Shown here: positions 56,154-64,000 of the stretch, piece after piece
Numbering within the stretch: the first letter of the stretch is position 1
Layout: every line of letters begins with the position of its first letter
Origin: Exiguobacterium antarcticum DSM 14480
GTDB taxonomy: Bacteria; Bacillota; Bacilli; Exiguobacteriales; Exiguobacteriaceae
Assembly: GCF_000685865.1 (NCBI RefSeq)
Contig: NZ_JMKS01000003.1
Coordinates: forward strand, 310,001 to 374,000
DNA length: 64,000 bases
Direction: 5' to 3'
Notes under the pieces: model-generated
What the model saw: only the letters and a program-made list of their open reading frames with translations
What the model was told of the DNA's origin: nothing
Database searches by the model: none
Translations under genes and position numbers: made by a program

Positions 56154-56801
56154 TCAATATCCTCTTTCGTCAAGTGCCGACCGGTAATCCAGAATCGCCC
56201 GGATCTTCGTGACGAGTAAATCGATTGCCACGTGATTTTCTCCGCCTTCAGGAACGATGATATCCGCATACCGTTTTGTCGGTTCACAAAACTGAAGATG
56301 CATCGGACGAACGACTTTCGTATACTGTTCGACGACCGAGTCGATCGAACGGCCCCGCTCATTCATATCACGTTGCATACGACGGAGGATCCGAACATCC
56401 GCATCCGTGTCGACGAAAACTTTAATATCCATCAATTCCCGTAAACGTTCATCTTCAAGCGCTAAAATCCCTTCGACGATGATGACGTCACGCGGGTCGA
56501 GTGTAATCGTTTCTTCCGCTCGTGTATGTGCGACATAATCGTAGACCGGTTTTTCGACTGCCTGGTTTTCGCGCAATTCCTTGATATGTTCAATCAACAA
56601 ATCATTATCGAAGGCAAATGGATGATCATAGTTCGTTTGATAGCGTTCTTCCATGGATAACTCACTTTGGTCCTTATAGTAAGCGTCTTGCTCAATCATG
56701 ACGATGGATTCACTTGGAAATGCTTCGACAAGCGAACGTGCGACCGTCGTCTTTCCTGAACCTGTTCCTCCAGCCACACCAATTACAACCGGTTTTTGCA
56801 T
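56154..56801 (-). CDS. udk: Uridine kinase
   Basis: This pyrimidine salvage enzyme phosphorylates uridine and cytidine. It has 215 residues. The P-loop [17 protein letters not shown] starts near residue 10, and the other features are [22 protein letters not shown] and [19 protein letters not shown]. The start MQKPVVIG at 56801 follows GGAGGT. It lies between trmR and greA. In B. subtilis two U32 peptidase-like genes (yrrN, yrrO) sit between trmR and udk; here they are absent. Confidence 0.95.
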   Translation of the reverse strand: MQKPVVIGVAGGTGSGKTTVARSLVEAFPSESIVMIEQDAYYKDQSELSMEERYQTNYDHPFAFDNDLLIEHIKELRENQAVEKPVYDYVAHTRAEETITLDPRDVIIVEGILALEDERLRELMDIKVFVDTDADVRILRRMQRDMNERGRSIDSVVEQYTKVVRPMHLQFCEPTKRYADIIVPEGGENHVAIDLLVTKIRAILDYRSALDERGY

Positions 56802-56821
56802 TGAATTCGTACCTCCATCAT

Positions 56822-57463
56822 TCATTCCGACTTCACTTTCCGACTGACGGATACACCGTCTCCGAGTGGGAAAATCGTCGTATCATATTGATCTTGCTCC
56901 ATCATCCATGCCGTAAACTCTTTGACAAGACGAACCAGACGCCGCCTTCTCCGGTCAAAGGTTTTTGGATCCGTTTCGAGTACGTCACCATGCAAAAACA
57001 GATTATCCGTGTATAAAACTCCGCCTATTGGCACTAGTCGCCCATAACCGTTAAAGAATTTTTTATACTGTCCTTTGGCCGCATCGATGAATACGGCATC
57101 AAACTCCTGATCAAGTGTTTCGGCTAATTCTACTGCATCGGCAAAAACGATGTCAATCCGATCTGCGACATCCGACCGTTCAATGAACATTTTCGCTTCG
57201 GCATATCGTTTGGCATTTCGTTCCACCGTCGTGATGCGGGCGTCCGGTAAGGCACGAGCCATCCGGATTGCACTATAGCCGATCGCCGTTCCGAGTTCGA
57301 GAATGCGTGTTGGCTGCTGCAGCGTCAGCAACGATAACAACACTTCTGAACCGGTCAGTTCGATGATCGGAATATGGTGTTCTTTCGCGTATGTTTCCAT
57401 TTCCTGCAACAACGGATCACGTTGCCGGATCATTCCTTCGACATACGCTGTAAAATCATTCAT
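56822..57463 (-). CDS. trmR: tRNA 5-hydroxyuridine methyltransferase (O-methyltransferase)
   Basis: This SAM-dependent class I O-methyltransferase has 213 residues. The SAM site is [16 protein letters not shown], and the acidic metal-binding motif is [16 protein letters not shown]. It corresponds to B. subtilis YrrM/TrmR, which forms 5-methoxyuridine at tRNA position 34. It has the mltG-trmR-udk order but lacks the trhP genes that make its 5-hydroxyuridine substrate in B. subtilis. An imperfect hairpin (57493-57529) separates it from mltG. Confidence 0.88.
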   Translation of the reverse strand: MNDFTAYVEGMIRQRDPLLQEMETYAKEHHIPIIELTGSEVLLSLLTLQQPTRILELGTAIGYSAIRMARALPDARITTVERNAKRYAEAKMFIERSDVADRIDIVFADAVELAETLDQEFDAVFIDAAKGQYKKFFNGYGRLVPIGGVLYTDNLFLHGDVLETDPKTFDRRRRRLVRLVKEFTAWMMEQDQYDTTIFPLGDGVSVSRKVKSE

Positions 57464-57492
57464 TCAAAATTCACTCCTTCTGCGCATAAACA

Positions 57493-57529
57493 GGTTGACC
57501 GGGAACGAACATACCGTCCCCGATCAACC
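57493..57529 (-). promoter_or_regulatory. Intergenic hairpin between mltG and trmR
   Basis: GGTTGATCGGGGACG / CGTTCCCGGTCAACC pairs with two mismatches and a 7-nt loop. It is poor in following T, so it is probably a partial terminator or mRNA stabiliser. Confidence 0.5.
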
Positions 57530-57535
57530 CCTTGT

Positions 57536-58684
57536 TCACTGCTCTTTACTTGCTTCGTATTCAACCCATTCAGGTTTATACTTGACAACATTTCGTTGGT
57601 GCTCCTCGTATGTTTCTTCGTAGAGGATTTGACCACGTGGATTTTTATCACTTGGTGGTCGTGCGAAGAAGTAGACATATTTTGTCTGGTTTGGACTAAG
57701 GACGGCGAGGATAGAATCTTCGCTGACGGTCGAAATCGGACCAATCGGAATACCTTCGTATTTGTACGTATTGTATTTCGAATTGTTTTCGAGATCTTTT
57801 AACGTCGTCAGTGCTGTATTTTCTCCCGTACCGTACCAGACCGTTGGATCCGATTGGAGTTTCATTCCGTCGTTGAGACGATTCGTGAAGACACCGGCAA
57901 TCTCGCGACGATCGTCTGGCGTCGCTGCTTCCCGCTCGACCATTGATCCGAGACTCAACACTTCATGGAAGGTCATACCCGATTTCTTGATCGCATCCGC
58001 ATTCGCATCATAAATCTTTTCCATCTGGTCTAACATCGTTTCTGCGATTTGATTGATACTCTTTCCTTTGTCGAACTCATATGTCGCTGGGAATAGGTAT
58101 CCTTCTAGTGAGTAGAGGACCCCTTCTTTCGTCACTTCATCCGTCAACATCGGATACTTTTCAATCAAACTTTTGATATACGCCTCATCCGTCAAGGATT
58201 TTTGAATCGAATCTGCCTTAAAGCCCGTCGCTTTTGCGATGATGGCAATTTGTCGGTCCATCGTGATCCCTTCAGGAATCGTTACTTTGACATCCGCTGC
58301 TTTCATGATTGTTCCGGTCTTCAACTCATTGATGATTTCGTCTGGTGTCATCGCTTGTGTCAAGGTATACGTCCCTGCTTGGAATGACGATTCATTCTTG
58401 TAGCGGACGTAATAACGGAAAATCGTTTCGTTAGCGATTAAATCCTTTTCTTTGAGAAGACTTGAAATCGTACTTGTTCCAGCGCCAAGCGGAATTTCGA
58501 CTTTGACGGACTTCGTCGCTGCTTCGTTGACCGGTTCAAGTGAACTCTTTAAAAAGATATAGATGGCTGCTCCTGCTACTAAGAAAATCGTGAACAACAC
58601 TGAAAGGATGATCAGCGTAATCCGGCGCGATGTCCGGCGGCGCTTCTGTTCTTTTTCAGCATTTTTCTTCCATTCATTCTCCAT
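57536..58684 (-). CDS. mltG: Endolytic transglycosylase MltG
   Basis: This membrane-anchored lytic transglycosylase cuts nascent peptidoglycan strands. It has 382 residues: a basic cytoplasmic N-terminus, one transmembrane helix (about residues 24-46), a LysM-like region, and the YceG catalytic domain with the essential Glu in LSLGSMVEREA. PDDRREIAGVFTNRLND and LQSDPTVWYGTGE follow. The ATG lies after AGGAGGAACC. It corresponds to B. subtilis YrrL and sits between the DUF1292 genes and trmR. Confidence 0.94.
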   Translation of the reverse strand: MENEWKKNAEKEQKRRRTSRRITLIILSVLFTIFLVAGAAIYIFLKSSLEPVNEAATKSVKVEIPLGAGTSTISSLLKEKDLIANETIFRYYVRYKNESSFQAGTYTLTQAMTPDEIINELKTGTIMKAADVKVTIPEGITMDRQIAIIAKATGFKADSIQKSLTDEAYIKSLIEKYPMLTDEVTKEGVLYSLEGYLFPATYEFDKGKSINQIAETMLDQMEKIYDANADAIKKSGMTFHEVLSLGSMVEREAATPDDRREIAGVFTNRLNDGMKLQSDPTVWYGTGENTALTTLKDLENNSKYNTYKYEGIPIGPISTVSEDSILAVLSPNQTKYVYFFARPPSDKNPRGQILYEETYEEHQRNVVKYKPEWVEYEASKEQ

Positions 58685-58703
58685 TGGTTCCTCCTTCTTC
58701 TCT

Positions 58704-58750
58704 TAAAACAAGGTGACATCGAAAGAGCATTGCTCTCACGACATCACCTT
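58704..58750 (-). terminator. Terminator after the DUF1292 genes
   Basis: AAGGTGATGTCG..AGAGC / GCTCT..CGATGTCACCTT is a long imperfect hairpin on the minus strand followed by GTTTT. It may separate the upstream alaS-to-DUF1292 unit from mltG. Confidence 0.7.
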
Positions 58751-58764
58751 ATGCACGAGTCGGT

Positions 58765-59061
58765 TTAGTCAAGCTCGTCTTCTAATGTATTGAATACTTC
58801 TTCAATCTCATCCCATGTTTCTGCATCGTCTTCTGCGATCGGAACAAGATTAAAATCGTTATCTCCATCACCATATTCGTCTAGTTCATAGACAAAGATG
58901 TCGACTTCTTCTGCTTCATCATAATCCGCACCGATTGGTTCGAGGAAAATGTATGTTTTGTTCGAACGTGGACTTTCATAACGTAAACGTTCCGCAAACT
59001 CAAAATCATTACCTTCGCCATCAGGAATTACGTACCGTGTTGGTTCATTCTGTTGCATCAT
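58765..59061 (-). CDS. yrzB: DUF1292 family protein, second copy
   Basis: This is a 98-residue, very acidic small protein. It has YVIPDGEGNDFEFAERLRYE, then KTYIFLEPIGADYDEAEEVD and a C-terminal acidic helix (ETWDEIEEVFNTLEDELD). These are the features of the Firmicute DUF1292 family (B. subtilis YrzB), whose role is unknown. It overlaps the upstream paralogue by 17 nt and uses AAAGGAG inside it. It is about a third identical by eye to that copy. Confidence 0.85.
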   Translation of the reverse strand: MMQQNEPTRYVIPDGEGNDFEFAERLRYESPRSNKTYIFLEPIGADYDEAEEVDIFVYELDEYGDGDNDFNLVPIAEDDAETWDEIEEVFNTLEDELD

Positions 59062-59332
59062 TCATCCGCTCCTTTAATGCAGTCTCGAGTTCATCCCAAG
59101 TCTGCTCATCGTTTTCATCAATCAGGCTCAGCTCAAAGTCGTCTTCGCCTTCACCAAACTCGTCGATTTCACAGATGATTAAATCATCTGCACCTTCTTC
59201 CGGGTGACCGATCATTTCAAGAAATAGATACGTTTTACCGGTTCGTTCACTGACATAACGGTACCACTCTTCGAAAAGATGTTCGCCACCGTCTTCATCA
59301 GGAAAGAGATACTGCCGTTTTTCTTCCGACAT
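59045..59332 (-). CDS. DUF1292 family protein, first copy
   Basis: The protein has 95 residues and is strongly acidic. It shares the pattern LFPDEDGGEHLFEEWYRYV, GKTYLFLEMI and QTWDELETALKER with the following gene, so the two arose by tandem duplication. AAGGAGGAA precedes the ATG. It follows yqgF (59345) by 12 nt. Most Bacillales have one copy at this place; the extra copy may be specific to this lineage. Confidence 0.85.
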   Translation of the reverse strand: MSEEKRQYLFPDEDGGEHLFEEWYRYVSERTGKTYLFLEMIGHPEEGADDLIICEIDEFGEGEDDFELSLIDENDEQTWDELETALKERMNDATE

Positions 59333-59344
59333 CTCATTTCCTCC

Positions 59345-59767
59345 TTATCGATTTGCCCGATCCAAATAAGATTGCAGGATCATGACTGCCGCCATCTTAT
59401 CGATGACGAGTTTCCGTTTTTTCCGACTGACATCTGCATCAATCAGCATACGTTCTGCCTGCATCGTCGTCAGTCTTTCGTCGACGAGGACGCTCGCAAG
59501 ACCAGTATGCGCCTCGATTTCACGCGCAAACGCTTCACTGGCCTCTGCTCGCGGTCCAATCGACCCATTCATGTTTTTAGGATGTCCGATGACGATGATT
59601 TCGACACCGTACTCCTTAATAATTGCCTCGAGCCGTTTAAAGGCGACAGGATAGTCCGGCTCCGTCCATTTGATGGTCTCGATACCTTGTGCCGTCCAGC
59701 CCATCAAATCACTTACCGCAACACCAATCGTCTTTGAACCGACATCAAGCCCGATCGCACGCTTCAT
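59345..59767 (-). CDS. yqgF: RuvX/YqgF-type RNase H fold nuclease
   Basis: The protein has 140 residues. The RNase H-like fold has [14 protein letters not shown] at the N-terminus, [12 protein letters not shown], and [15 protein letters not shown]. The conserved acidic residues D8, E (DERLTT) and a C-terminal Asp are visible. It was named a putative Holliday junction resolvase, and related proteins take part in 16S rRNA 5' end processing. It overlaps ireB by 4 nt. Confidence 0.93.
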   Translation of the reverse strand: MKRAIGLDVGSKTIGVAVSDLMGWTAQGIETIKWTEPDYPVAFKRLEAIIKEYGVEIIVIGHPKNMNGSIGPRAEASEAFAREIEAHTGLASVLVDERLTTMQAERMLIDADVSRKKRKLVIDKMAAVMILQSYLDRANR

Positions 59768-60033
59768 TTTTTGTCTCCACTCTCCGATAAATAAGATTTC
59801 ACGAGTTCTTCTAGTAGTTCATCACGTTCAATCTTTCGGATCATATTACGTGCATCGTTATGACGAGGAATGTAAGCAGGATCCCCGGAAAGAAGATATC
59901 CGACGATCTGGTTGATCGGATGATAGCCTTTTTCTTCTAAAGCATGATAGACCGTCAACAACACTTCACGTGTCGCTGCTTTACTATCGTCTTCTGGGAA
60001 ATTAAATTTCATCGTTTGATCCATCTGACTCAC
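59764..60033 (-). CDS. ireB: IreB family regulatory phosphoprotein
   Basis: The protein has 89 residues. IreB of Enterococcus is a substrate of the Ser/Thr kinase IreK and affects cephalosporin resistance. Conserved stretches are [32 protein letters not shown] and [20 protein letters not shown]. The GTG at 60033 (read as [10 protein letters not shown]) sits 6 nt after GAGGTG and fits the family N-terminus. An ATG six codons upstream overlaps the ribosome-binding site. It is the conserved gene between alaS and yqgF. Confidence 0.93.
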   Translation of the reverse strand: MSQMDQTMKFNFPEDDSKAATREVLLTVYHALEEKGYHPINQIVGYLLSGDPAYIPRHNDARNMIRKIERDELLEELVKSYLSESGDKK

Positions 60034-60067
60034 GTTAATCACCTCTTTCATTTACACTACTTCTCTA

Positions 60068-62710
60068 TTATGCCAGTGATTGCACGTAATGTGAAGTAAA
60101 CGCAAGCGCTTCGTTCAATTTTGCAGGATCTTTTCCGCCCGCCTGTGCCATATCCGGACGGCCGCCACCGCCACCGCCGCAACGTGTTGCGACTTCCTTG
60201 ATCAGTTTACCTGCGTGATATCCCTGATCGATCAAGTCTTTTGAGACACTCGCAACGAGATTGACCTTATCGCCTTGGGCACTTCCAAGAACGATGATTG
60301 CTGAACCAAGGCTACCTTTTAGTTCGTCCATCATGCCACGGAGAGCGTCCATGTCTTGGACGTCGACTTGTTTAGCAAGGACTTGGACGCCATTGATTTG
60401 TTCAACATCGTCTTTGAGTGACGCCGCTTCGATGTTCGACAACTTCGCTTGTAATGATTCGTTTGTGCGTTCCGTTTCACGAAGTTGGAGTTGGAGCGCT
60501 TCGATCCGTCCTGGCACTTCCGCTGTTTTCGTTTTCAACACACGTGCCGCCTGCTCGAGTGTCTGCAAGTGACCGTTCATGACGTGATACGCACCTGCAC
60601 CTGTGACCGCTTCGATCCGTCGTGTCCCAGCACCGATACCGGACTCAGAAACAATCTTGAACAGACCAATTTCTGCTGTATTCTTGACATGAATTCCACC
60701 ACATAATTCGATCGAATACGTTCCCGCCGAAACGACACGGACTGTTTCACCATATTTTTCGCCAAACAACGCCATTGCACCTTTTGCTTTGGCATCAGCA
60801 ATATTCATCTCTTCGATTTCAACAGCGAGTGATGCCCAGATGGCTTGGTTGACATCTTGTTCGATCGTCGTTAATTCTTCTGCCGTCACTGCACCAAAAT
60901 GCGAGAAATCAAAACGAAGACGTTCCGCTGATACAAGCGAACCCGCTTGATTAACATGTGTACCAAGCGTATCCTTCAAGGCTTTATGCAACAAGTGTGT
61001 CGCTGTGTGGTTTTTTGTGATTGCTTGACGTGATGAGGCTTCGACCGTTGCCCGGACCGTCGCATCAGCCAACGCAATCCCCGTCCGGACGACGACCGTA
61101 TGCAAGTTTTGTCCATTTGGTGCTTTTTGAACATCTTTGACATCCAGTACAAAGTCTGCACCGACGATGGTTCCTGTATCCGCGACTTCTCCACCACTCT
61201 CCGCATAAAACGGTGTGATATCTAATAAGAGTTGTGCTTCTTCTCCTGCAGCGACTTCTGTCACTCGCTCTCCATCATGCAGCAACGCAATGATTTTCGC
61301 ATCCGTCTCAAGGTCCGTATAACCAATGAATTGGCTCGGAACGGTTAACGTCGCGAGGACTTCCGATTGTTGCTGCATCGAACCACCATCTTCACGGGCA
61401 GCACGGGCACGCTTCCGTTGTTCATCCATCGCCCGTTTGAAACCTTCTTCATCTACCGACATCTGGTGATCTTCTGCGTATTCGACCGTCAGCTCGAGCG
61501 GGAAACCATACGTATCATACAGACGGAATGCATCTTCGCCACTGATTGTATGTTCGCCATTACTTTTAGCCGTTTGTGCCACTGTATTCAAGATGGCCAG
61601 ACCATCATGTAACGTCTCATGGAACCGCTCTTCTTCGTTTTTGATGACACGTTTGATGAAGTCTGCTTTCTCCGGTACTTGTGGATAGAAGTCCACCATG
61701 ACACTCCCGACCGTATCAACGAGTTCATGCATGAACGGACGTTCGATGCCAAGCATCTTCGCATAACGGACGGCACGACGCAGCAAACGGCGTAAGACAT
61801 AACCACGTCCTTCATTTGAAGGCAATGCCCCATCTCCAATCGCGAAGGCTACTGTCCGGATGTGGTCGGCGATGACTTTAAACGCAACATCGAGTTTCGC
61901 ATCTTCCCGATACGTTTTCCCACTGAGTGCTTCTGTTTTGTGGATGATCGGCATGAACAAGTCCGTATCGAAGTTTGTTGGCACATCCTGCATGACGCTT
62001 GCCATCCGTTCGAGTCCCATCCCTGTATCGATGTTTTTCCGTGGTAATTCTGTATAGTTGCCATGTCCGTCATGGTTGTACTGACTGAAGACGATGTTCC
62101 AAATTTCAAGGTACCGTTCGTTTTCGCCACCCGGATACAATTCGGAATCGTTTGGATCGTCGCCAAATGCCGGTCCACGGTCAAAGAAAATCTCCGTATT
62201 CGGACCGGATGGACCTTCTCCGATTTCCCAGAAGTTATCTTCTAGCGGAATGATGCGTTCAGCTGGTACACCCAGTTCGAGCCAAATCTGACGAGCAGCA
62301 TCGTCTTCCGGATGAATCGTCACGGAAAGACGTTCCGGATCGAGTCCGTACCAGTCGTCACTCGTCAACAGTTCCCAGCCCCATTTGATGGCATCTTCCC
62401 GGAAATAATCGCCGACAGAAAAGTTTCCGAGCATCTCGAAAAACGTATGGTGACGGGCTGTTTTTCCGACGTTTTCGATATCATTCGTCCGAATCGATTT
62501 TTGAGCATTGACGATTCGTGGATTCTCTGGAATGACACGTCCATCAAAATATTTTTTTAAGGTCGCGACACCTGAGTTGATCCAAAGTAATGTTGGATCT
62601 TCAATCGGGACGAGCGACGCGCTTGGCTCGATTGCATGTCCTTTTGATTGGAAAAAATCGAGATACATCTGACGGATTTGTGCACCTGTCAATGGTTTTA
62701 ATGGTTTCAT
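60068..62710 (-). CDS. alaS: Alanyl-tRNA synthetase
   Basis: This class II synthetase has 880 residues. The catalytic domain starts [20 protein letters not shown] and contains the class II motif 2 region [19 protein letters not shown]. The editing domain has the zinc motif [13 protein letters not shown] and [13 protein letters not shown], and the C-terminal C-Ala domain ends [16 protein letters not shown]. All parts are intact. The frame extends upstream through the T-box, but GGGGGTATTTTCG supports the ATG at 62710. Expression is governed by an alanine T-box. The downstream genes ireB-yqgF-DUF1292 are probably cotranscribed. Confidence 0.97.
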   Translation of the reverse strand: MKPLKPLTGAQIRQMYLDFFQSKGHAIEPSASLVPIEDPTLLWINSGVATLKKYFDGRVIPENPRIVNAQKSIRTNDIENVGKTARHHTFFEMLGNFSVGDYFREDAIKWGWELLTSDDWYGLDPERLSVTIHPEDDAARQIWLELGVPAERIIPLEDNFWEIGEGPSGPNTEIFFDRGPAFGDDPNDSELYPGGENERYLEIWNIVFSQYNHDGHGNYTELPRKNIDTGMGLERMASVMQDVPTNFDTDLFMPIIHKTEALSGKTYREDAKLDVAFKVIADHIRTVAFAIGDGALPSNEGRGYVLRRLLRRAVRYAKMLGIERPFMHELVDTVGSVMVDFYPQVPEKADFIKRVIKNEEERFHETLHDGLAILNTVAQTAKSNGEHTISGEDAFRLYDTYGFPLELTVEYAEDHQMSVDEEGFKRAMDEQRKRARAAREDGGSMQQQSEVLATLTVPSQFIGYTDLETDAKIIALLHDGERVTEVAAGEEAQLLLDITPFYAESGGEVADTGTIVGADFVLDVKDVQKAPNGQNLHTVVVRTGIALADATVRATVEASSRQAITKNHTATHLLHKALKDTLGTHVNQAGSLVSAERLRFDFSHFGAVTAEELTTIEQDVNQAIWASLAVEIEEMNIADAKAKGAMALFGEKYGETVRVVSAGTYSIELCGGIHVKNTAEIGLFKIVSESGIGAGTRRIEAVTGAGAYHVMNGHLQTLEQAARVLKTKTAEVPGRIEALQLQLRETERTNESLQAKLSNIEAASLKDDVEQINGVQVLAKQVDVQDMDALRGMMDELKGSLGSAIIVLGSAQGDKVNLVASVSKDLIDQGYHAGKLIKEVATRCGGGGGGRPDMAQAGGKDPAKLNEALAFTSHYVQSLA

Positions 62711-62744
62711 CGAAAATACCCCCGAATTGATTAGTTTGTCCTGA

Positions 62745-63000
62745 ACGCAAAAAAACGATACATTCATCCCTGAAAAGGGACGAAAGCATCGCTCTCGTGG
62801 TACCACCCTCGTTCGTAAAGACAGTTCCTCTCTTCACCTCGAAAAATCCAATAACGGAGATTACCCGCAAGTGTTTGCACTCGACTCCGGAAGGAGCTTC
62901 GGACGAATCGTCATGGAGATGGTTGCAGCAATCCCATCTCTCTCTGGTACATGAACAATTCGTCTTACTTAACTTCCATCAACGTTTTGCGTCCATTCAT
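62745..63000 (-). ncRNA. T-box riboswitch, alanine-specific, controlling alaS
   Basis: On the minus strand AGAGAGATGGGATTGCTGCA lies in the stem I region. The specifier GCT (Ala) is at 62895-62897 within CCGAAGCTCC, and the T-box core GGGTGGTACCACGAG is at 62794-62808. A terminator hairpin (62748-62793) with seven T follows. The specifier loop has the same GAA-NNN-C/A context as the trpS T-box in this window. Low alanyl-tRNA charging would raise alaS expression. Confidence 0.93.
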
Positions 63001-63008
63001 CTACCGTG

Positions 63009-63037
63009 ATTATTACCTATCTGACGCATCCAGTCAA
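63009..63037 (-). promoter_or_regulatory. Promoter of the alaS T-box transcript
   Basis: On the minus strand TTGACT (63032-63037), a 16-nt spacer, then TAATAAT (63009-63015). The -35 box overlaps the recD2 stop codon. Confidence 0.7.
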
Positions 63038-64000
63038 GTCTTTGTCATCCCGCCCAGCCGTTCAATCAGCCGGGTCCGTCGACGTGGTTCTTCCTCCTGC
63101 GACGCTTTGTAAAAGGCGCGTGGATCACCAAACAACAATAAACTCGCTTTCGCACGGGTCACAGCCGTATAAATCAGATTCCGAGAATGTTTGAAGGCAC
63201 CTGTGAAGAAAACAGGCATCAAGACGATTGGAAATTCCGACCCTTGCGCTTTATGGATCGTAATCGCATAGGCATGTGTGAACTGATCCCAGTCACTCCG
63301 GTTGTATTCGACTTCCGTCTGATCAAAACGAGCGATGATCTTATCGACCTTATCGACGTTTTCTTTCGCAAAAAAGATATTGACGATTTCGCCGATATCT
63401 CCGTTATAGACGTTTTCTTCCGCATTATTGACGAGCTGGAGAATCTTATCACCGCTCCGGTAAATCCGTGTCCCCTGTTTGACTTCCCGTTTCTTTGGCG
63501 CTTCCGGATTATAGACTTGTTGGAGGACGATGTTCAGTTCGTCAATCCCGACTTGTCCCCGGTAGGTCGGCGCTAAAATTTGGACATCGAACTTCGAGTA
63601 GCCTTTCGCAAGCGCTTTTTCTGCGAATGCCGCGATGCCGCGTAACGACTCTTGTGGCGCCAGCGAATAAAAACGACGATCCGATAAGGGGGCAAGCAGG
63701 TCGGCTGACGTCACCCGATTTTTTAAATCATGGGCCAGACGAAGGATCGACGAATCCTCGGCTTGCCGATGGACGACATTTAACCGGACGACCGGAATCC
63801 CGTCCGTATCCATCAAATCCGCCAAGACTTGTCCAGGTCCGACCGATGGTAACTGATCGCGGTCCCCGACAAATAGAATCTTCATCCCGTTTGGCACAGC
63901 CCGTAATAAACTTGATAACAGATAAATATCGATCATCGATGATTCATCGATGATCAACACCTTTCCTGTGATCGGTTGATCTTCGTTTAATTGAAAGTTC
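63034..64000 (-). CDS. recD2: RecD2-type SF1 DNA helicase (3' part of gene)
   Basis: The gene runs off the right edge of the window; 322 C-terminal residues are visible. Motif II is VLIIDESSMID, motif III is FVGDRDQLPSVGPGQVL, motif IV/V is ILAPTYRGQVG, and VTIHKAQGSEF-like AITIHKAQGSEFP plus YTAVTRAKASLLLF form motifs V and VI. RecD2 is a 5'-to-3' helicase involved in replication fork repair, not tied to RecBC. It lies directly upstream of alaS, as yrrC does in B. subtilis. Confidence 0.93.
   Translation of the reverse strand, partial: NFQLNEDQPITGKVLIIDESSMIDIYLLSSLLRAVPNGMKILFVGDRDQLPSVGPGQVLADLMDTDGIPVVRLNVVHRQAEDSSILRLAHDLKNRVTSADLLAPLSDRRFYSLAPQESLRGIAAFAEKALAKGYSKFDVQILAPTYRGQVGIDELNIVLQQVYNPEAPKKREVKQGTRIYRSGDKILQLVNNAEENVYNGDIGEIVNIFFAKENVDKVDKIIARFDQTEVEYNRSDWDQFTHAYAITIHKAQGSEFPIVLMPVFFTGAFKHSRNLIYTAVTRAKASLLLFGDPRAFYKASQEEEPRRRTRLIERLGGMTKT

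Overview
The window is chromosomal DNA of a low-to-moderate GC Firmicute of the order Bacillales. Gene order matches the Bacillus subtilis chromosome in several long blocks, but spacing, base composition and gene content fit Exiguobacterium best. The genus is an inference from general knowledge; no search was run. No rRNA, tRNA, CRISPR array or prophage was seen. Most genes are core genes, and the only mobile-element material is one broken IS200/IS605-type tnpB relic.

Layout. 1-500: the end of an unidentified gene and a DUF3055 gene. 582-5455: the pyruvate dehydrogenase operon pdhA-pdhB-pdhC-pdhD (minus strand). 5834-9976: def, rnjA-rpoY, a Cof-type HAD phosphatase and ktrC, the same neighbourhood as ykrB-ykqC-ykzG-ykrA-ykqB in B. 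subtilis. 10163-12586: cytochrome bd oxidase cydAB, with a Rex-like operator upstream. 12808-19732: an N-acetyldiaminopimelate deacetylase coupled to a CcpC-type regulator, bdbC, a FAD amine-oxidase-like enzyme, nadE, a BsuPI-domain lipoprotein, a 70-residue orphan and a CvfC-family protein. 19825-20846: the tnpB relic with structured DNA in front of it. 20809-28645: hydrolase and acetyltransferase, two orphans, brnQ with a CodY-like box, degV, a PgpA/PAP2/HAD operon, yjcG and a 67-residue orphan. 28777-30864: fabI with a FapR box, and a SEDS cell-wall polymerase.

30910-42526 corresponds to the B. subtilis yjbO-to-spxA region: rluD-like, nadK and relQ as one operon, the CYTH protein yjbK, spxH, pepF, coiA, cls, an SDR gene, mecA and spx, followed by a 45-residue basic protein gene and an HD-domain gene. 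42570-54749 continues with oppBCDF, two oppA paralogues flanking a T-box-controlled trpS, and fabH-fabF under a second FapR box. 54859-64000 is the yrr block: mtnN, greA, udk, trmR, mltG, two tandem DUF1292 genes, yqgF, ireB, T-box-controlled alaS and the 3' part of recD2.

Functionally the window joins central carbon and respiration (PDH, bd oxidase), fatty-acid synthesis under FapR (fabI, fabHF), oligopeptide and branched-chain amino-acid uptake, tRNA charging under T-box control, and the Spx/SpxH/MecA/RelQ stress circuit. The most unusual items are an SpxH whose CxxC position reads QTDG, a tnpB with an in-frame internal deletion that ends inside a hydrolase gene, a stop-start-coupled PgpA/PAP2/HAD phosphatase operon, trmR without the neighbouring trhP genes, and several genes that end inside terminator hairpins.
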